From Streptomyces sp. SID14478 (GTDB lineage Bacteria > Actinomycetota > Actinomycetes > Streptomycetales > Streptomycetaceae): a DNA stretch of 37,251 bases. The stretch spans positions 1-37,251 of the forward strand of contig NZ_JAAGMG010000383.1 of assembly GCF_010548525.1 (NCBI RefSeq). The letters run 5' to 3'. This document shows positions 30,776 to 37,251 of this stretch, piece after piece. Position numbers and translations under genes: made by a program. The notes under the pieces are model-generated. The model worked only from the letters and a program-made list of their open reading frames with translations, made no database searches and was not told the origin of the DNA. Positions within the stretch are counted from its first letter, which is position 1; each line of letters starts with the position of its first letter.

Positions 30776-30803
30776 ATAATACGCAATATTGGGTTGTTGT
30801 CAC
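30776..30803 (-). promoter_or_regulatory. Sigma70/HrdB-like promoter for the SSB operon
   Basis: Minus-strand GTGACA (30803-30798), 16-base spacer, TATTAT (30781-30776). The -10 neighbourhood (CGTATTATGGACCATGC) closely matches the promoter at 34491 (CGTATTATGAAACATGC). A/T-rich islands like this are rare in the window. Confidence 0.72.
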
Positions 30804-31000
30804 GGGGTTTTCCGGATCCTGCGGCCGTGCCGGAATGCTCGGGCTGACGCCGCCGGTGGGGAACTCCGCCGTGTGCACGGCGCCCAGGAGCGCGCTCGTC
30901 GGCCAGGGCCGGGCGTGCAGGGCCCCTCGGCGCCGAGTGCGGCCACGTGCGGTGCGGCCGCTTCGGCTTCGGCCGGGAGGGCGGGGGAAGGGTGAGTCAT
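30800..31000 (-). CDS. Possible small protein at the end of the upstream operon
   Basis: The 66-codon frame starts at an ATG overlapping the previous stop (ATGA): THPSPALPAEAEAAAPHVAA, then Arg/Ser/Pro-rich sequence. The overlap supports translation, but the composition is weak and its 3' end runs into the -35 box of the SSB promoter. Treat as tentative. Confidence 0.4.
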   Translation of the reverse strand: MTHPSPALPAEAEAAAPHVAALGAEGPCTPGPGRRARSWAPCTRRSSPPAASARAFRHGRRIRKTP

Positions 31001-31377
31001 GCGTCGGCTCCGAAAACGTGCTCCCACTGCATCTGCTGTGTCCATACGAGGGTGAGCGCGTGCAGCTTGAGCAGGTCGTCGCCGGCGTGGGCGGCCTCGG
31101 TGGCACCGATGGCCGCGGCGCGGCGGAAGACGCAGGGGTCGTCGCGGTCGGTGTAGACGGCGACGACGTGGCCCCGGCCTCGTGGCGGCAGGTGCTTGTC
31201 CAGCAGTGAGGCAATGTGCCGGTCGTCGACCAGGACCATCAAGGCGTCGTACCACTCCTGTGCGCTGACGGTGTCGGCGGTGGCGTACACCAGCGGGGCA
31301 CCCAGCGCGGGCAGGTCGAGACGGTCGGGGCTTTCGCGGGGGCCGGTGATGACGAGAACGGTGGACTGGCGGGTCAT
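30997..31377 (-). CDS. Hypothetical protein (126 residues)
   Basis: An alpha/beta protein: TRQSTVLVITGPRESPDRLD, LGAPLVYATADTVSAQEWYD, GHVVAVYTDRDDPCVFRRAA. Alternating strands and helices suggest a small Rossmann- or Toprim-like fold, without a diagnostic motif. Both ends overlap neighbours by four bases. Function unknown. Confidence 0.72.
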   Translation of the reverse strand: MTRQSTVLVITGPRESPDRLDLPALGAPLVYATADTVSAQEWYDALMVLVDDRHIASLLDKHLPPRGRGHVVAVYTDRDDPCVFRRAAAIGATEAAHAGDDLLKLHALTLVWTQQMQWEHVFGADA

Positions 31378-31811
31378 GATGCGGGGCCTTCCTCGCGGGC
31401 GGTGCGCTGCGTCTCCCGGATGCGGCGCAGGCGGTTGACAGTGACCGGTGCAATGCGCAGCGTGTCGGCATGGTCGATGGCCGCGTTGAGCAGTAGGAAG
31501 CAGCGGGTAGGGGTGAGGTCAAGCTCTTCGCGGATGGCCCGATCACGCGCCGCCCGGGTGGGGTAGCCGCGCGTGGCGACGGCCAGGAGATGGCGCAGGC
31601 CGAGCGTGGTGAGCGCGGTCGGCAGGGGTGGTGTACCGGTGTTCGGCGGGTCGGTCTCGGTGAAGTCGAAGCGCTCCAGCCACCTCTCCACCACCGGGAC
31701 GACGTCAGCGCCGGGCAGTTCACCGCAGCGCTCGGCGATGTCGCGGATGCTGGCGTGCAGGTCCGCGATGGCGGAGCCCTCAGGCTGTGTGCGGTCCGGG
31801 CGCAGCGTCAC
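31374..31811 (-). CDS. Protein with C-terminal DUF3263-like DNA-binding domain
   Basis: The product has 145 residues. The C-terminal half, AARDRAIREELDLTPTRCFL with LLNAAI and later VTVNRLRRIRETQRTARE, matches the DUF3263 pattern (REEFG-L-S-x-T-R-Y-x-x-L-L-N...VNRLRR), a small helix-turn-helix domain known in actinobacteria. The N-terminal half (about 1-75) is acidic and unrecognised. GTG start overlapping the previous stop (GTGA), stop overlapping the next ATG. Probably a regulator of the array. Confidence 0.75.
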   Translation of the reverse strand: MTLRPDRTQPEGSAIADLHASIRDIAERCGELPGADVVPVVERWLERFDFTETDPPNTGTPPLPTALTTLGLRHLLAVATRGYPTRAARDRAIREELDLTPTRCFLLLNAAIDHADTLRIAPVTVNRLRRIRETQRTAREEGPAS

Positions 31812-32287
31812 AACGTCTCCCCGGTGGTGCGCGGGCGCGGAATGCGCAGGCTGTTGCCCGTCTCCTCGTGCGCGGTGGGCGGCGGGAGCTGGGGCGCGCG
31901 AGCACCGTCCGGCTCGGCCCCGCCGGGGCCGTTGGGGGCGTGCAGGTCTTCGCACTGCTGGCAGACGGCTTCGACCGGTGCGCCGTAGTGCGCGAGATTG
32001 AGATGCACCCAGACCAGGGCGCGGCAGTGCGCGCAGACCAGCGGCAGTGTGCGGGTCATGCTGAGCAGGGTGATGGGCTCGGTATAGGGCAGGGTGATCT
32101 CGCCCTCGCTGGTCGACACGGTGGCGTACCCGGGCAGAACGCGGCAGGGCCCGACGGCGGTGACATGCAGCCAGGAGGAGCGGGCGGCGCCACTCGCGCT
32201 CGCGGGCAGGGGGACGCTGAAGTGATCGGTGGGGACCAGCTGCCGGACGGTGACACCGGTCAGCGGAACGTACTGGGTGATCTTCAC
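31808..32287 (-). CDS. Hypothetical protein with zinc-ribbon-like Cys pairs
   Basis: This 159-residue protein has a beta-rich N-terminal domain (about 1-80: KITQYVPLTGVTVRQLVPTD; SWLHVTAVGPCRVLPGYATV). A C-x2-C pair (CAHCRA, about 86-91) and another (CQQCED, about 109-114) suggest a zinc ribbon, and a Pro-rich tail follows. GTG start with GAGG upstream. Function unknown. Confidence 0.72.
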   Translation of the reverse strand: MKITQYVPLTGVTVRQLVPTDHFSVPLPASASGAARSSWLHVTAVGPCRVLPGYATVSTSEGEITLPYTEPITLLSMTRTLPLVCAHCRALVWVHLNLAHYGAPVEAVCQQCEDLHAPNGPGGAEPDGARAPQLPPPTAHEETGNSLRIPRPRTTGETL

Positions 32288-32326
32288 TAGGGCCTCGCAA
32301 TGAGGCGTGCAGGAGTGGGAGTCGGA

Positions 32327-32359
32327 CCGGGCGGGGCCGCCTAGGGTGGCCCCGCCCGG
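32327..32359. other. Perfect 12-bp intercistronic hairpin
   Basis: CCGGGCGGGGCC (32327-32338) is exactly inverted at 32348-32359 around a 9-base loop, filling the gap between the genes at 32366-32803 and 31808-32287. Terminator or RNA-processing site. Confidence 0.7.
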
Positions 32360-32365
32360 CGCCGG

Positions 32366-32803
32366 TCAGATGTCCTCGGCCGGGGCCGTGGCCCAGGGGG
32401 TGGGGCCGTTCAGGAGCTGGCGTAGATAGGGCACGTCGAGCGTGTAGCCGATGCTCGGATCAGCGACGCCCGTGACGGTCAGAAACAGCCCCTCGGCGCG
32501 CTGGGCGGTGACCCGGCAGAGGTTGCCGCGGGCGTCTTTCAGACGGGTCCCGACGGGGAACGGATCGGCGGTGATCTCGTGGACGGTGTGCAACGCGCCC
32601 AGCGTGCGGGGGAGCTGGCCCGGAGGCAGGGCGTAGGCGCCCCACTCTTCCGCGCCCTCGGCGCCCATCAGGCGTGCGTGGGCGTCGGCGTCTTCGCGGG
32701 CGGCGAGATCGGCGCTCTCGGGATCGGAGGCGGTCACGAAGACGGTGAGGCCGGCGACGTCGTCGTCGGGGCCCCACCCGTAGACGAACATGAAGGACGG
32801 CAT
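32366..32803 (-). CDS. Hypothetical protein (145 residues)
   Basis: Start PSFMFVYGWGPDDDVAGLTV, then an acidic helical stretch (PESADLAAREDADAHARLMG), EITADPFPVGTRLKDARGNL and CRVTAQRAEGLFLTVTGVAD (beta-type), ending IGYTLDVPYLRQLLNG. The ATG at 32803 has GAGGGGAG upstream. It sits between two sets of strong hairpins, so it may be expressed as a separate unit or processed. Not recognised. Confidence 0.75.
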   Translation of the reverse strand: MPSFMFVYGWGPDDDVAGLTVFVTASDPESADLAAREDADAHARLMGAEGAEEWGAYALPPGQLPRTLGALHTVHEITADPFPVGTRLKDARGNLCRVTAQRAEGLFLTVTGVADPSIGYTLDVPYLRQLLNGPTPWATAPAEDI

Positions 32804-32820
32804 GGCGGAACTCCCCTCGT

Positions 32821-32907
32821 CCCTGTGGTGTGCGGCCAGCGGGCCGCACACCACAGGGCGGTTCGGGGCGGGTGGGCCGTCCGTCGCCCGGCGGACGGCC
32901 CACCCGC
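32821..32907. terminator. Two tandem perfect hairpins after the ParB-like gene
   Basis: The first has 17-base arms, CCCTGTGGTGTGCGGCC (32821-32837) and its exact inverse (32842-32858), with a 4-base loop. The second has 16-base arms (32868-32883 and 32892-32907) with an 8-base loop. They fill the 113-base gap after the ParB-like stop codon. No T-run, but stems this long would terminate or strongly attenuate transcription, or block 3' degradation. Confidence 0.8.
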
Positions 32908-32916
32908 TGGGCGGGC

Positions 32917-34419
32917 CTACTTCTTGGAAGCGTTGGGCGGCTTGGGGTCGGCGGGTCGGTGTGCGGCGACGGAGTCTGCTTCCACTTCGGACAGCGCGTA
33001 CGAGCCGCCCGCCGCCCGGCCGAGTTCTTCGAGGAGCAGCAGCCATGCGGCCTTGGCGGCGGGCAGGGCCTGCCACGCCTTGGGCTCGCGCAGTGAGTAC
33101 TCGTAGGCGGCGGCGACCTGCGCGAACATCACATGCAGGGTGCGGTTTTTGGGCAGAGCCGCGATCAGCTCCAGCGCTTCAGAGTGGGTGGCGGCCTTGA
33201 GGCCGAGGTACGGCGCGATGTCCATTGCCGAGCACTTCTCGGTGAACTGGGCGTAGAAGTACGGCATGGCCACCAGGGCGCGCTGTGCGAAGGTGCGCGC
33301 CGACTCCGGCAGCGGCTTGCCGCTGCGCGCGAGCGTGGTGGCGAACGCCTGCCTCGGCCCGCGCGCCGCCTTCCACGCGCGGTTGCGGGCCACGGTGTTC
33401 GCCCGCTGGGCCCGGTCCGCATCCGACAGAGGCTGCTTGGGCTTCTTCGCCTCTGGGCGCACCTTGTGACCGTGCTTGACCGGCTGGGCGCAGTGCCACA
33501 CCGGCTCGCTGTCATGATCGAGGCGGGCACTGTGCCCCGGGCACGTCCGGTGCATCTGCTCTGTGACCGTGTTGCCGAGCGTGGTGCACAGCTCGGAGAG
33601 CGGGCGCGGCGCGTCCTTGTCCTCGCGGTACTGGTACGAGGATCCCGGACGCAGCAGCACGATCCCGGCCTCCTTCAGGGCCATTTCGGCTGTGGCGCGC
33701 TTGTCCTGCTCGGCTGACTCGGCGGTGAGCAGGGCCAATTCCTGGTCCCAGTGCCCCCGCCCGCCCAGACCTTCAGCGGTGTCCCGGCCGAGGGCGGCCA
33801 GCAGCCGCCGTTCGGCCTGTGGGATCTGGGCGACCTCGGCAAGCTGCGCGGTCTGCTCCAGATCCATGCCACCCGCGCTGGCGCGGCGCAGCTCGGCGTC
33901 GGTGAGCTTCTGCGCCTGCTTGACCCTCTTGGCCGCGCCTCGCCCCAGGCCCAGAGCCGTGGTGGCGGTGGCCCGCTCGACGTCGTCCATGCCGAGCAGG
34001 GCGAGTTCGGCGGACTTGAGCCGGTCGCGAGGGTCCATGTCCTTACGGTGGTCGTTCTCGATCAGGCTCAAAAACCGGGTCCAAGGGTCCCTGCCGACCA
34101 GGTCGGCGCGGACGTAGGCGGGTACCCGGCGCAGGGGCCGTGCGTCGTGGGCGGCGGTGGCGTTGGCGAGCTGGGCCGCCTGGGCCCGGCGCCAGCCCTT
34201 GAAGGCCGCATACGTGCCGTCGGGCAGTGGACGCACGCTGATGGCGTCCTGGACGCCGACTGCCTTGACGGAGGTGATCAGCTGCTCGTCGGGGGCGGTG
34301 TCGCTCTCGCGGGCGTTCTGCTCGTCGCGCACGATCAGCGAGGCGTCAAGGTACTCCGGCTGCTGTGGGGCTTGGTGATCGATCTGCCCGGCCGTGGGAT
34401 GGGTCGTCGCGGTGGACAT
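32917..34419 (-). CDS. ParB-like nuclease-domain protein
   Basis: This 500-residue protein has an N-terminal ParB fold: EYLDASLIVRDEQNARES, VQDAISVRPLPDGTYAAFKG leading into WRRAQAAQLA (G-x-R-R-x-x-A box, about 72-82), then SLIENDHRKDMDPRDRLKSA (about 115-134) and a helix-turn-helix-like region (TTALGLGRGAAKRVKQAQKL). The C-terminal half (about 270-490) is helical and unrecognised. No parA neighbour is present, so a classic partition role is not supported. Plasmid ParB-like proteins also act in leading-region or anti-defence functions. The ATG at 34419 has GGGAG upstream and is the first gene after the promoter at 34491-34518. Confidence 0.85.
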   Translation of the reverse strand: MSTATTHPTAGQIDHQAPQQPEYLDASLIVRDEQNARESDTAPDEQLITSVKAVGVQDAISVRPLPDGTYAAFKGWRRAQAAQLANATAAHDARPLRRVPAYVRADLVGRDPWTRFLSLIENDHRKDMDPRDRLKSAELALLGMDDVERATATTALGLGRGAAKRVKQAQKLTDAELRRASAGGMDLEQTAQLAEVAQIPQAERRLLAALGRDTAEGLGGRGHWDQELALLTAESAEQDKRATAEMALKEAGIVLLRPGSSYQYREDKDAPRPLSELCTTLGNTVTEQMHRTCPGHSARLDHDSEPVWHCAQPVKHGHKVRPEAKKPKQPLSDADRAQRANTVARNRAWKAARGPRQAFATTLARSGKPLPESARTFAQRALVAMPYFYAQFTEKCSAMDIAPYLGLKAATHSEALELIAALPKNRTLHVMFAQVAAAYEYSLREPKAWQALPAAKAAWLLLLEELGRAAGGSYALSEVEADSVAAHRPADPKPPNASKK

Positions 34420-34490
34420 GGTGAACTCCCGGTGGTGTGACGAACGTTGAGCGGTGTGCGAGGCGGCAACCAACCGCCCCAGCATGTTTC

Positions 34491-34518
34491 ATAATACGTG
34501 CATCGTGGGGTGGGGCAA
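34491..34518 (-). promoter_or_regulatory. Sigma70/HrdB-like promoter for the ParB-like operon
   Basis: Minus-strand TTGCCC (34518-34513), 16-base spacer, TATTAT (34496-34491). The -10 surroundings match those of the SSB promoter base for base over CGTATTATG, with CATGC at the same distance. A short GGCGG/CCGCC repeat follows in the leader (about 34461-34477). Confidence 0.72.
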
Positions 34519-34545
34519 CCGGATTTTCCCGGCGCGCCCCACCCC
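34507..34545. terminator. Perfect 10-bp inverted repeat overlapping the ParB promoter
   Basis: GGGGTGGGGC (34507-34516) and GCCCCACCCC (34536-34545) pair exactly with a 19-base loop, 17 bases after the stop of the 59-residue gene. One arm covers the -35 element of the ParB promoter, so a terminator of the upstream operon and a promoter share the same bases. Confidence 0.65.
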
Positions 34546-34562
34546 GGTCTGAGCAGCGCCGT

Positions 34563-34742
34563 TCAGGCGCGGGCGCCGCGCCGGGCGGCGTGCACGGTGC
34601 ACGCGTACACCGCGCGTGCGGGGCCACTCAGGCGCGGCAGTTCGGCCACGACTTCACGTCCCGGCGTGCCGCAGTCCACACAGCGCCGGTCCTCGGCCGG
34701 TGCGTGGCGCGCAGCCGGTTCGGCCAGTCGGGACTTCTTCAC
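34563..34742 (-). CDS. Small Cys-motif protein (59 residues)
   Basis: The GTG at 34742 overlaps the DUF3560 copy 2 stop (GTGA). The product KKSRLAEPAARHAPAEDRRC continues VDCGTPG (first Cys pair, 21-24) and ends with VYACTVHAAR, giving possible C-C-C-H zinc ligands. Its position as last gene before the terminator at 34507-34545 supports it. Function unknown. Confidence 0.62.
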   Translation of the reverse strand: MKKSRLAEPAARHAPAEDRRCVDCGTPGREVVAELPRLSGPARAVYACTVHAARRGARA

Positions 34743-35674
34743 GACTGCGTCCCTTCGGCGCGCGGCGCTGCGGCCCGGTCGGCGTGAGTGCAGCGCAGGT
34801 CGGTGATCTCCTCGTAGCCGTAGCGGTCGGTCCAGGAGTAGCCGGTGGCCACGGACACGGACTTGGCGCTGGCGCGCACCACCTGGCGCCACTCGCCACG
34901 GATCCTCACCGGGTCGTCCTTATGGACGTTCTCACGGGTGTAGCGGCCGAAGCGGCCGTCCGCGCGGGCCTGTTCGAGCTGGTCGCGGTCGTAGGCGATG
35001 CGCTCGCTCAGCACGGCGCGTTCCGCCTCGCACTGATCGCGGTGGTCGCCCGACTGAAGGCCGGCGAGCTTGCGGTCCAGCGCACGCAGGTCGGCCTCCA
35101 GCCGTTGGACGCGGCGGGCGGTGACGTCGGGCCGCTCCCGGTAAGCCTCCTGGCTGCGTGAGCCCTCGACCCGGGCGGGCAGCCGTGCTGCCTCCTGGGC
35201 GGTGAGCGCGCCGCGGATCGCGGTGTCGACACTGCGATCCAGGGTCTTGCGGTGGGCCCGGCCCTTGCGGCCCGGGGCGACCGGCTGCCCGAGCGGCAGG
35301 TGTTCCACCATGGCGCCACTCGCCCGGTGCAGGGCCTCGGCCGTGGCTTCAAGCTTGTGGCCCTTGGCGGCCAGGGCGTCGCGCCGGTCCTCCAGGCGTT
35401 CGTGCTGGGCGGCCCGCACGGTGGCGGTGTCGCGCACGGTGTCGTCGATCGCGACGCTCACCGTGTGACCGGCGGCGCGCAGCTGCTCAGCGGCGGTGTT
35501 GATGGCGACACGGCGGGCGGCTCGGTCACGGCTGCCCCGGATGATGAAGCAGCCGAGCGACGGGGCCCAGCGGAAGCCGTACCGCTTCAGGACTTCTGCG
35601 GCACCGTCTCCCTTCTCGGTGCCCTCGGCGATGGTGCCCTCGGTGTGACTGTGGGAGATGAAGATGGTGGACAT
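34739..35674 (-). CDS. DUF3560-type protein, copy 2
   Basis: This 311-residue protein has EGTIAEGTEKGDGAAEVLKR followed by YGFRWAPSLGCFIIRGSRDR (about 12-52), a helical middle rich in Arg/Glu (about 75-235), and DDPVRIRGEWRQVVRASAKS then VSVATGYSW (about 258-286). These three blocks align with copy 1 at 28615-29610. I chose the ATG at 35674 for agreement with copy 1, although the frame is open further upstream to about 35842. Function unknown. Confidence 0.8.
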   Translation of the reverse strand: MSTIFISHSHTEGTIAEGTEKGDGAAEVLKRYGFRWAPSLGCFIIRGSRDRAARRVAINTAAEQLRAAGHTVSVAIDDTVRDTATVRAAQHERLEDRRDALAAKGHKLEATAEALHRASGAMVEHLPLGQPVAPGRKGRAHRKTLDRSVDTAIRGALTAQEAARLPARVEGSRSQEAYRERPDVTARRVQRLEADLRALDRKLAGLQSGDHRDQCEAERAVLSERIAYDRDQLEQARADGRFGRYTRENVHKDDPVRIRGEWRQVVRASAKSVSVATGYSWTDRYGYEEITDLRCTHADRAAAPRAEGTQS

Positions 35675-36021
35675 GGGGTCTGCGTCCTTCCCGGCCCAAC
35701 GGCCGAACTGGAGAGGGGTGAAGGTGAGATGGCCAGGGATGGTGAGGGCGTCTTGGGCCGCTGAGGGATCTGCCGGGCCGTCCCGGCGTGGGGGAGGGGC
35801 GCGGGTCTGCGGCGCCTCGCTGCTGGTCCAGCTGCGCCTCACGGCGTGAGGGGGCGGTGGTCAGTTCGACGTCGTCGACGGAGTCCAGTAGCCGGGCGGC
35901 TGCAGATCCAGGCCATGGAGCACAGCAGGCCGGCTTCCGCTGCTGATCTCGTCGTCGAGGTGGTGGCCGCTGGCTCCTCGATCGTGTACCGGCCTTGTGC
36001 TCAGGGTTGGCGCGGTGTCTT
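35675..36021. other. 347-base stretch without a confident gene
   Basis: Frames exist on both strands but none has a good ribosome site and natural composition throughout. The last ~80 bases before 35675 could encode an N-terminal extension of DUF3560 copy 2 (DALTIPGHLTFTPLQFGRWA). A promoter for that gene is expected here, but I see no clear -35/-10 pair. Confidence 0.5.
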
Positions 36022-36381
36022 TCAGACGGGCTTGATGTACCGCACCAGGGCGGACACCAGCGCCCGGTTATCGGCGTCCAGGTCGTGGCTGTGGCTGCGG
36101 TGCACCGCGGTCGTCTCGTCGGACTCGTACGGGTCGACGAAGTGATCGGCCTTCCACCCCGCGTGCTGGTCGGGGGCGTAGTGGATCTGGTTCTCCGTGC
36201 TTACGTCTGTCGTTGTCCGCGAGGGCACGCCGGAGATCCAGATCTGTCCTCGTGCGCCGAGGTCGACAATGATCCATTCGCAGTCGGCGCTGTCATGGCT
36301 CTCGGTGGTCGTCTCGATTCCGGCGGTGCGGAGTTCGGCGCGCAGCAAGTCGGCGGCGGTGGGCTGTTCGTGCTCGGCCAT
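36022..36381 (-). CDS. Hypothetical acidic protein (119 residues)
   Basis: It starts AEHEQPTAADLLRAELRTAG and has CEWIIVDLGARGQIWISGVP (beta-type, about 34-53) and ADHFVDPYESDETTAVHRSH. The ATG at 36381 has AGGAG upstream. The pattern of short N-terminal helix followed by strands resembles many small plasmid-borne proteins of unknown function. Not recognised. Confidence 0.72.
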   Translation of the reverse strand: MAEHEQPTAADLLRAELRTAGIETTTESHDSADCEWIIVDLGARGQIWISGVPSRTTTDVSTENQIHYAPDQHAGWKADHFVDPYESDETTAVHRSHSHDLDADNRALVSALVRYIKPV

Positions 36382-36396
36382 GGCTGGCTCCTGGGG

Positions 36397-36477
36397 CTAG
36401 TGGGCGGTGTGGCCTGAACGCGGTCGAGCGGGCGCAGCGCGGTCCGTTCGCTGCTCCTTCGTGCGGGCGGTGCTCAC
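36397..36477 (-). CDS. Possible 26-residue microprotein
   Basis: A GTG overlaps the previous stop (GTGA), giving STARTKEQRTDRAAPARPRS and a short basic end. Overlap of this kind is common between real genes here, but the frame is very short and could be chance. Confidence 0.25.
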   Translation of the reverse strand: MSTARTKEQRTDRAAPARPRSGHTAH

Positions 36478-37163
36478 AGGGCGACGGCGCGGGGGCGCTG
36501 CTGGCGGTAGAGGTCCAGCTGACGCGCGGCGTAGAACACGTCCTTGGCGGACTCGGCGCTCAGGGCGTACAGGGTCACGGGACGGTTGCCCCGGCCCCCG
36601 TATCGGTTGCGGGCCGCACGGTGCATCTCCTCGCGTCCGGTTTCGTCGGCCGGTACCGGAACGCAGTTCAGGACCCGGCCGTCCGGGGTGGAGATCACGA
36701 GGAAGGGGCGGAAGTCGCCCCACGTATGGGGCCGTTGCGGGCCCAGCGTGGTGTCCGCGAGCTGGGCGCGCGCGTCGGCGAGCAGTACCCGGACCCGCTC
36801 GCTGGCCGGACCGGAGTCGTGCGGGTTGTAGCTGAACCAGGCGGCTTGCATCTCCCGTGGTGTGGCGAACTCCCACGGGGCGTACCGGCTGATGATGCTG
36901 CGCGCCCACTCGTCGCGTGACTCCTGCTTGATGGTGGCGGCGCCCGCCGCGTTTGCCACGCGGGTCTGCGACCAGCCCAGAGCGACGGCGGCACATGAGG
37001 TGCCGTAGTACGACACGTCGCCCTCTTCGTTGCCTTCCGCGTCCAGAGGCATCAGCGCGACGGTGCGCTTCAGGTTCGTACGCCCGCAGCATTCGCACGT
37101 GTCGCTGTCGTCGACGACCCCCTTAACGATCCACTGCGGCGTGATGCGGCGAACGGTGCTCAT
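36474..37163 (-). CDS. Hypothetical protein with N-terminal Cys motif
   Basis: The product has 229 residues. CECCGRTNLKRTVALMPL near 23-40 gives a C-x-C-C zinc-like start, with another Cys near 57. A helical middle follows (AVALGWSQTRVANAAGAATI), then a beta-rich second half (GDFRPFLVISTPDGRVLNCV; RPVTLYALSAESAKDVFYAA). The ATG at 37163 has GGAG seven bases upstream. It is the first visible gene of the leftward array, and its promoter probably lies at or beyond the window edge. Not recognised. Confidence 0.78.
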   Translation of the reverse strand: MSTVRRITPQWIVKGVVDDSDTCECCGRTNLKRTVALMPLDAEGNEEGDVSYYGTSCAAVALGWSQTRVANAAGAATIKQESRDEWARSIISRYAPWEFATPREMQAAWFSYNPHDSGPASERVRVLLADARAQLADTTLGPQRPHTWGDFRPFLVISTPDGRVLNCVPVPADETGREEMHRAARNRYGGRGNRPVTLYALSAESAKDVFYAARQLDLYRQQRPRAVAL

Positions 37164-37251
37164 CGGTGCTCCGGTCTTGAGGGGAAAGAGTTGGTGGGCG
37201 CGCGGCCCGCTCCGCGGGCGCGTCGCGCCGCCGCTACGCGGCGGGGCCCGG

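Noticed and set aside
32917..34419. ParAB partition locus
   Set aside because: The ParB-like protein has no ParA neighbour with a Walker motif and no parS-like repeat cluster was seen beside it, so a partition role was not assigned.
37205..37244. Inverted repeats at the right edge of the window as a terminator or telomere-like element
   Set aside because: Short G+C-rich arms such as CCGCCGC/GCGGCGG occur, but they run into the window edge and are too short to separate from base composition.
1..37251. tRNA or rRNA genes, or an attachment site with integrase
   Set aside because: I saw no cloverleaf-like sequence ending in a TTCGANNC arm, no rRNA-like block and no tyrosine or serine recombinase, so no integration site can be claimed.

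Overview
The window looks like accessory DNA from a Streptomyces-type actinomycete. Base composition is very G+C rich, third codon positions are almost all G or C, GTG starts are common, and many of the protein families are ones known mainly from Streptomyces. A conjugation apparatus, an iteron-like non-coding region next to a winged-helix gene, a toxin-antitoxin pair, ParB-like and SSB-like genes and two insertion sequences point to a conjugative plasmid (linear or circular) or an integrative element. No integrase, rRNA or tRNA gene was seen, so the replicon type cannot be settled from this window.

Layout. (1) 1-7521, leftward: a tightly overlapping type IV secretion operon (TcpC/VirB8-like, a two-TM protein, PrgI/VirB3-like, VirB4 ATPase, a small anchored protein, and a TrbL/VirB6-like protein running off the left edge). 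(2) 7522-8950: a non-coding divergent region packed with two short repeat families. (3) 8951-10822, rightward: a winged-helix/zinc protein (candidate replication initiator) carrying a long internal dyad, then an A24 prepilin peptidase. (4) 10995-13505: a scarred region with a hypothetical gene running into a HAD hydrolase remnant, then a GNAT acetyltransferase and an HTH-TPR regulator. (5) 13683-18989: an RsbW-like ATPase, two small Cys-motif proteins, and a three-gene nucleotide-sugar cassette (4,6-dehydratase, DegT-type aminotransferase, formyltransferase) convergent with a MurG-like glycosyltransferase, followed by a decayed RmlD-like gene. Together these could make and transfer an N-formylated amino-dideoxy sugar. 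(6) 19897-20536: an RHH-like antitoxin and a degenerate Fic/Doc-like toxin under a palindromic operator. (7) 20537-25789: an IS5-type element carrying a barstar gene, frame-broken genes, a triple-repeat DNA-binding protein and an IS481-type element. (8) 25824-37163, leftward: a long array of small, mostly uncharacterised genes with ParB-like, SSB-like and two DUF3560 proteins, overlapping starts and stops, intercistronic hairpins and two closely matching promoters.

The most unusual items are the repeat-dense region with the dyad inside the adjacent gene, the barstar gene inside the IS ends, the sugar-formylation cassette with a non-canonical MurG relative, and the right-hand array. That array resembles in content the early-expressed leading region of conjugative plasmids, with inverted repeats at both promoters. 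Protein families were recognised by eye from motifs. No database search was run.
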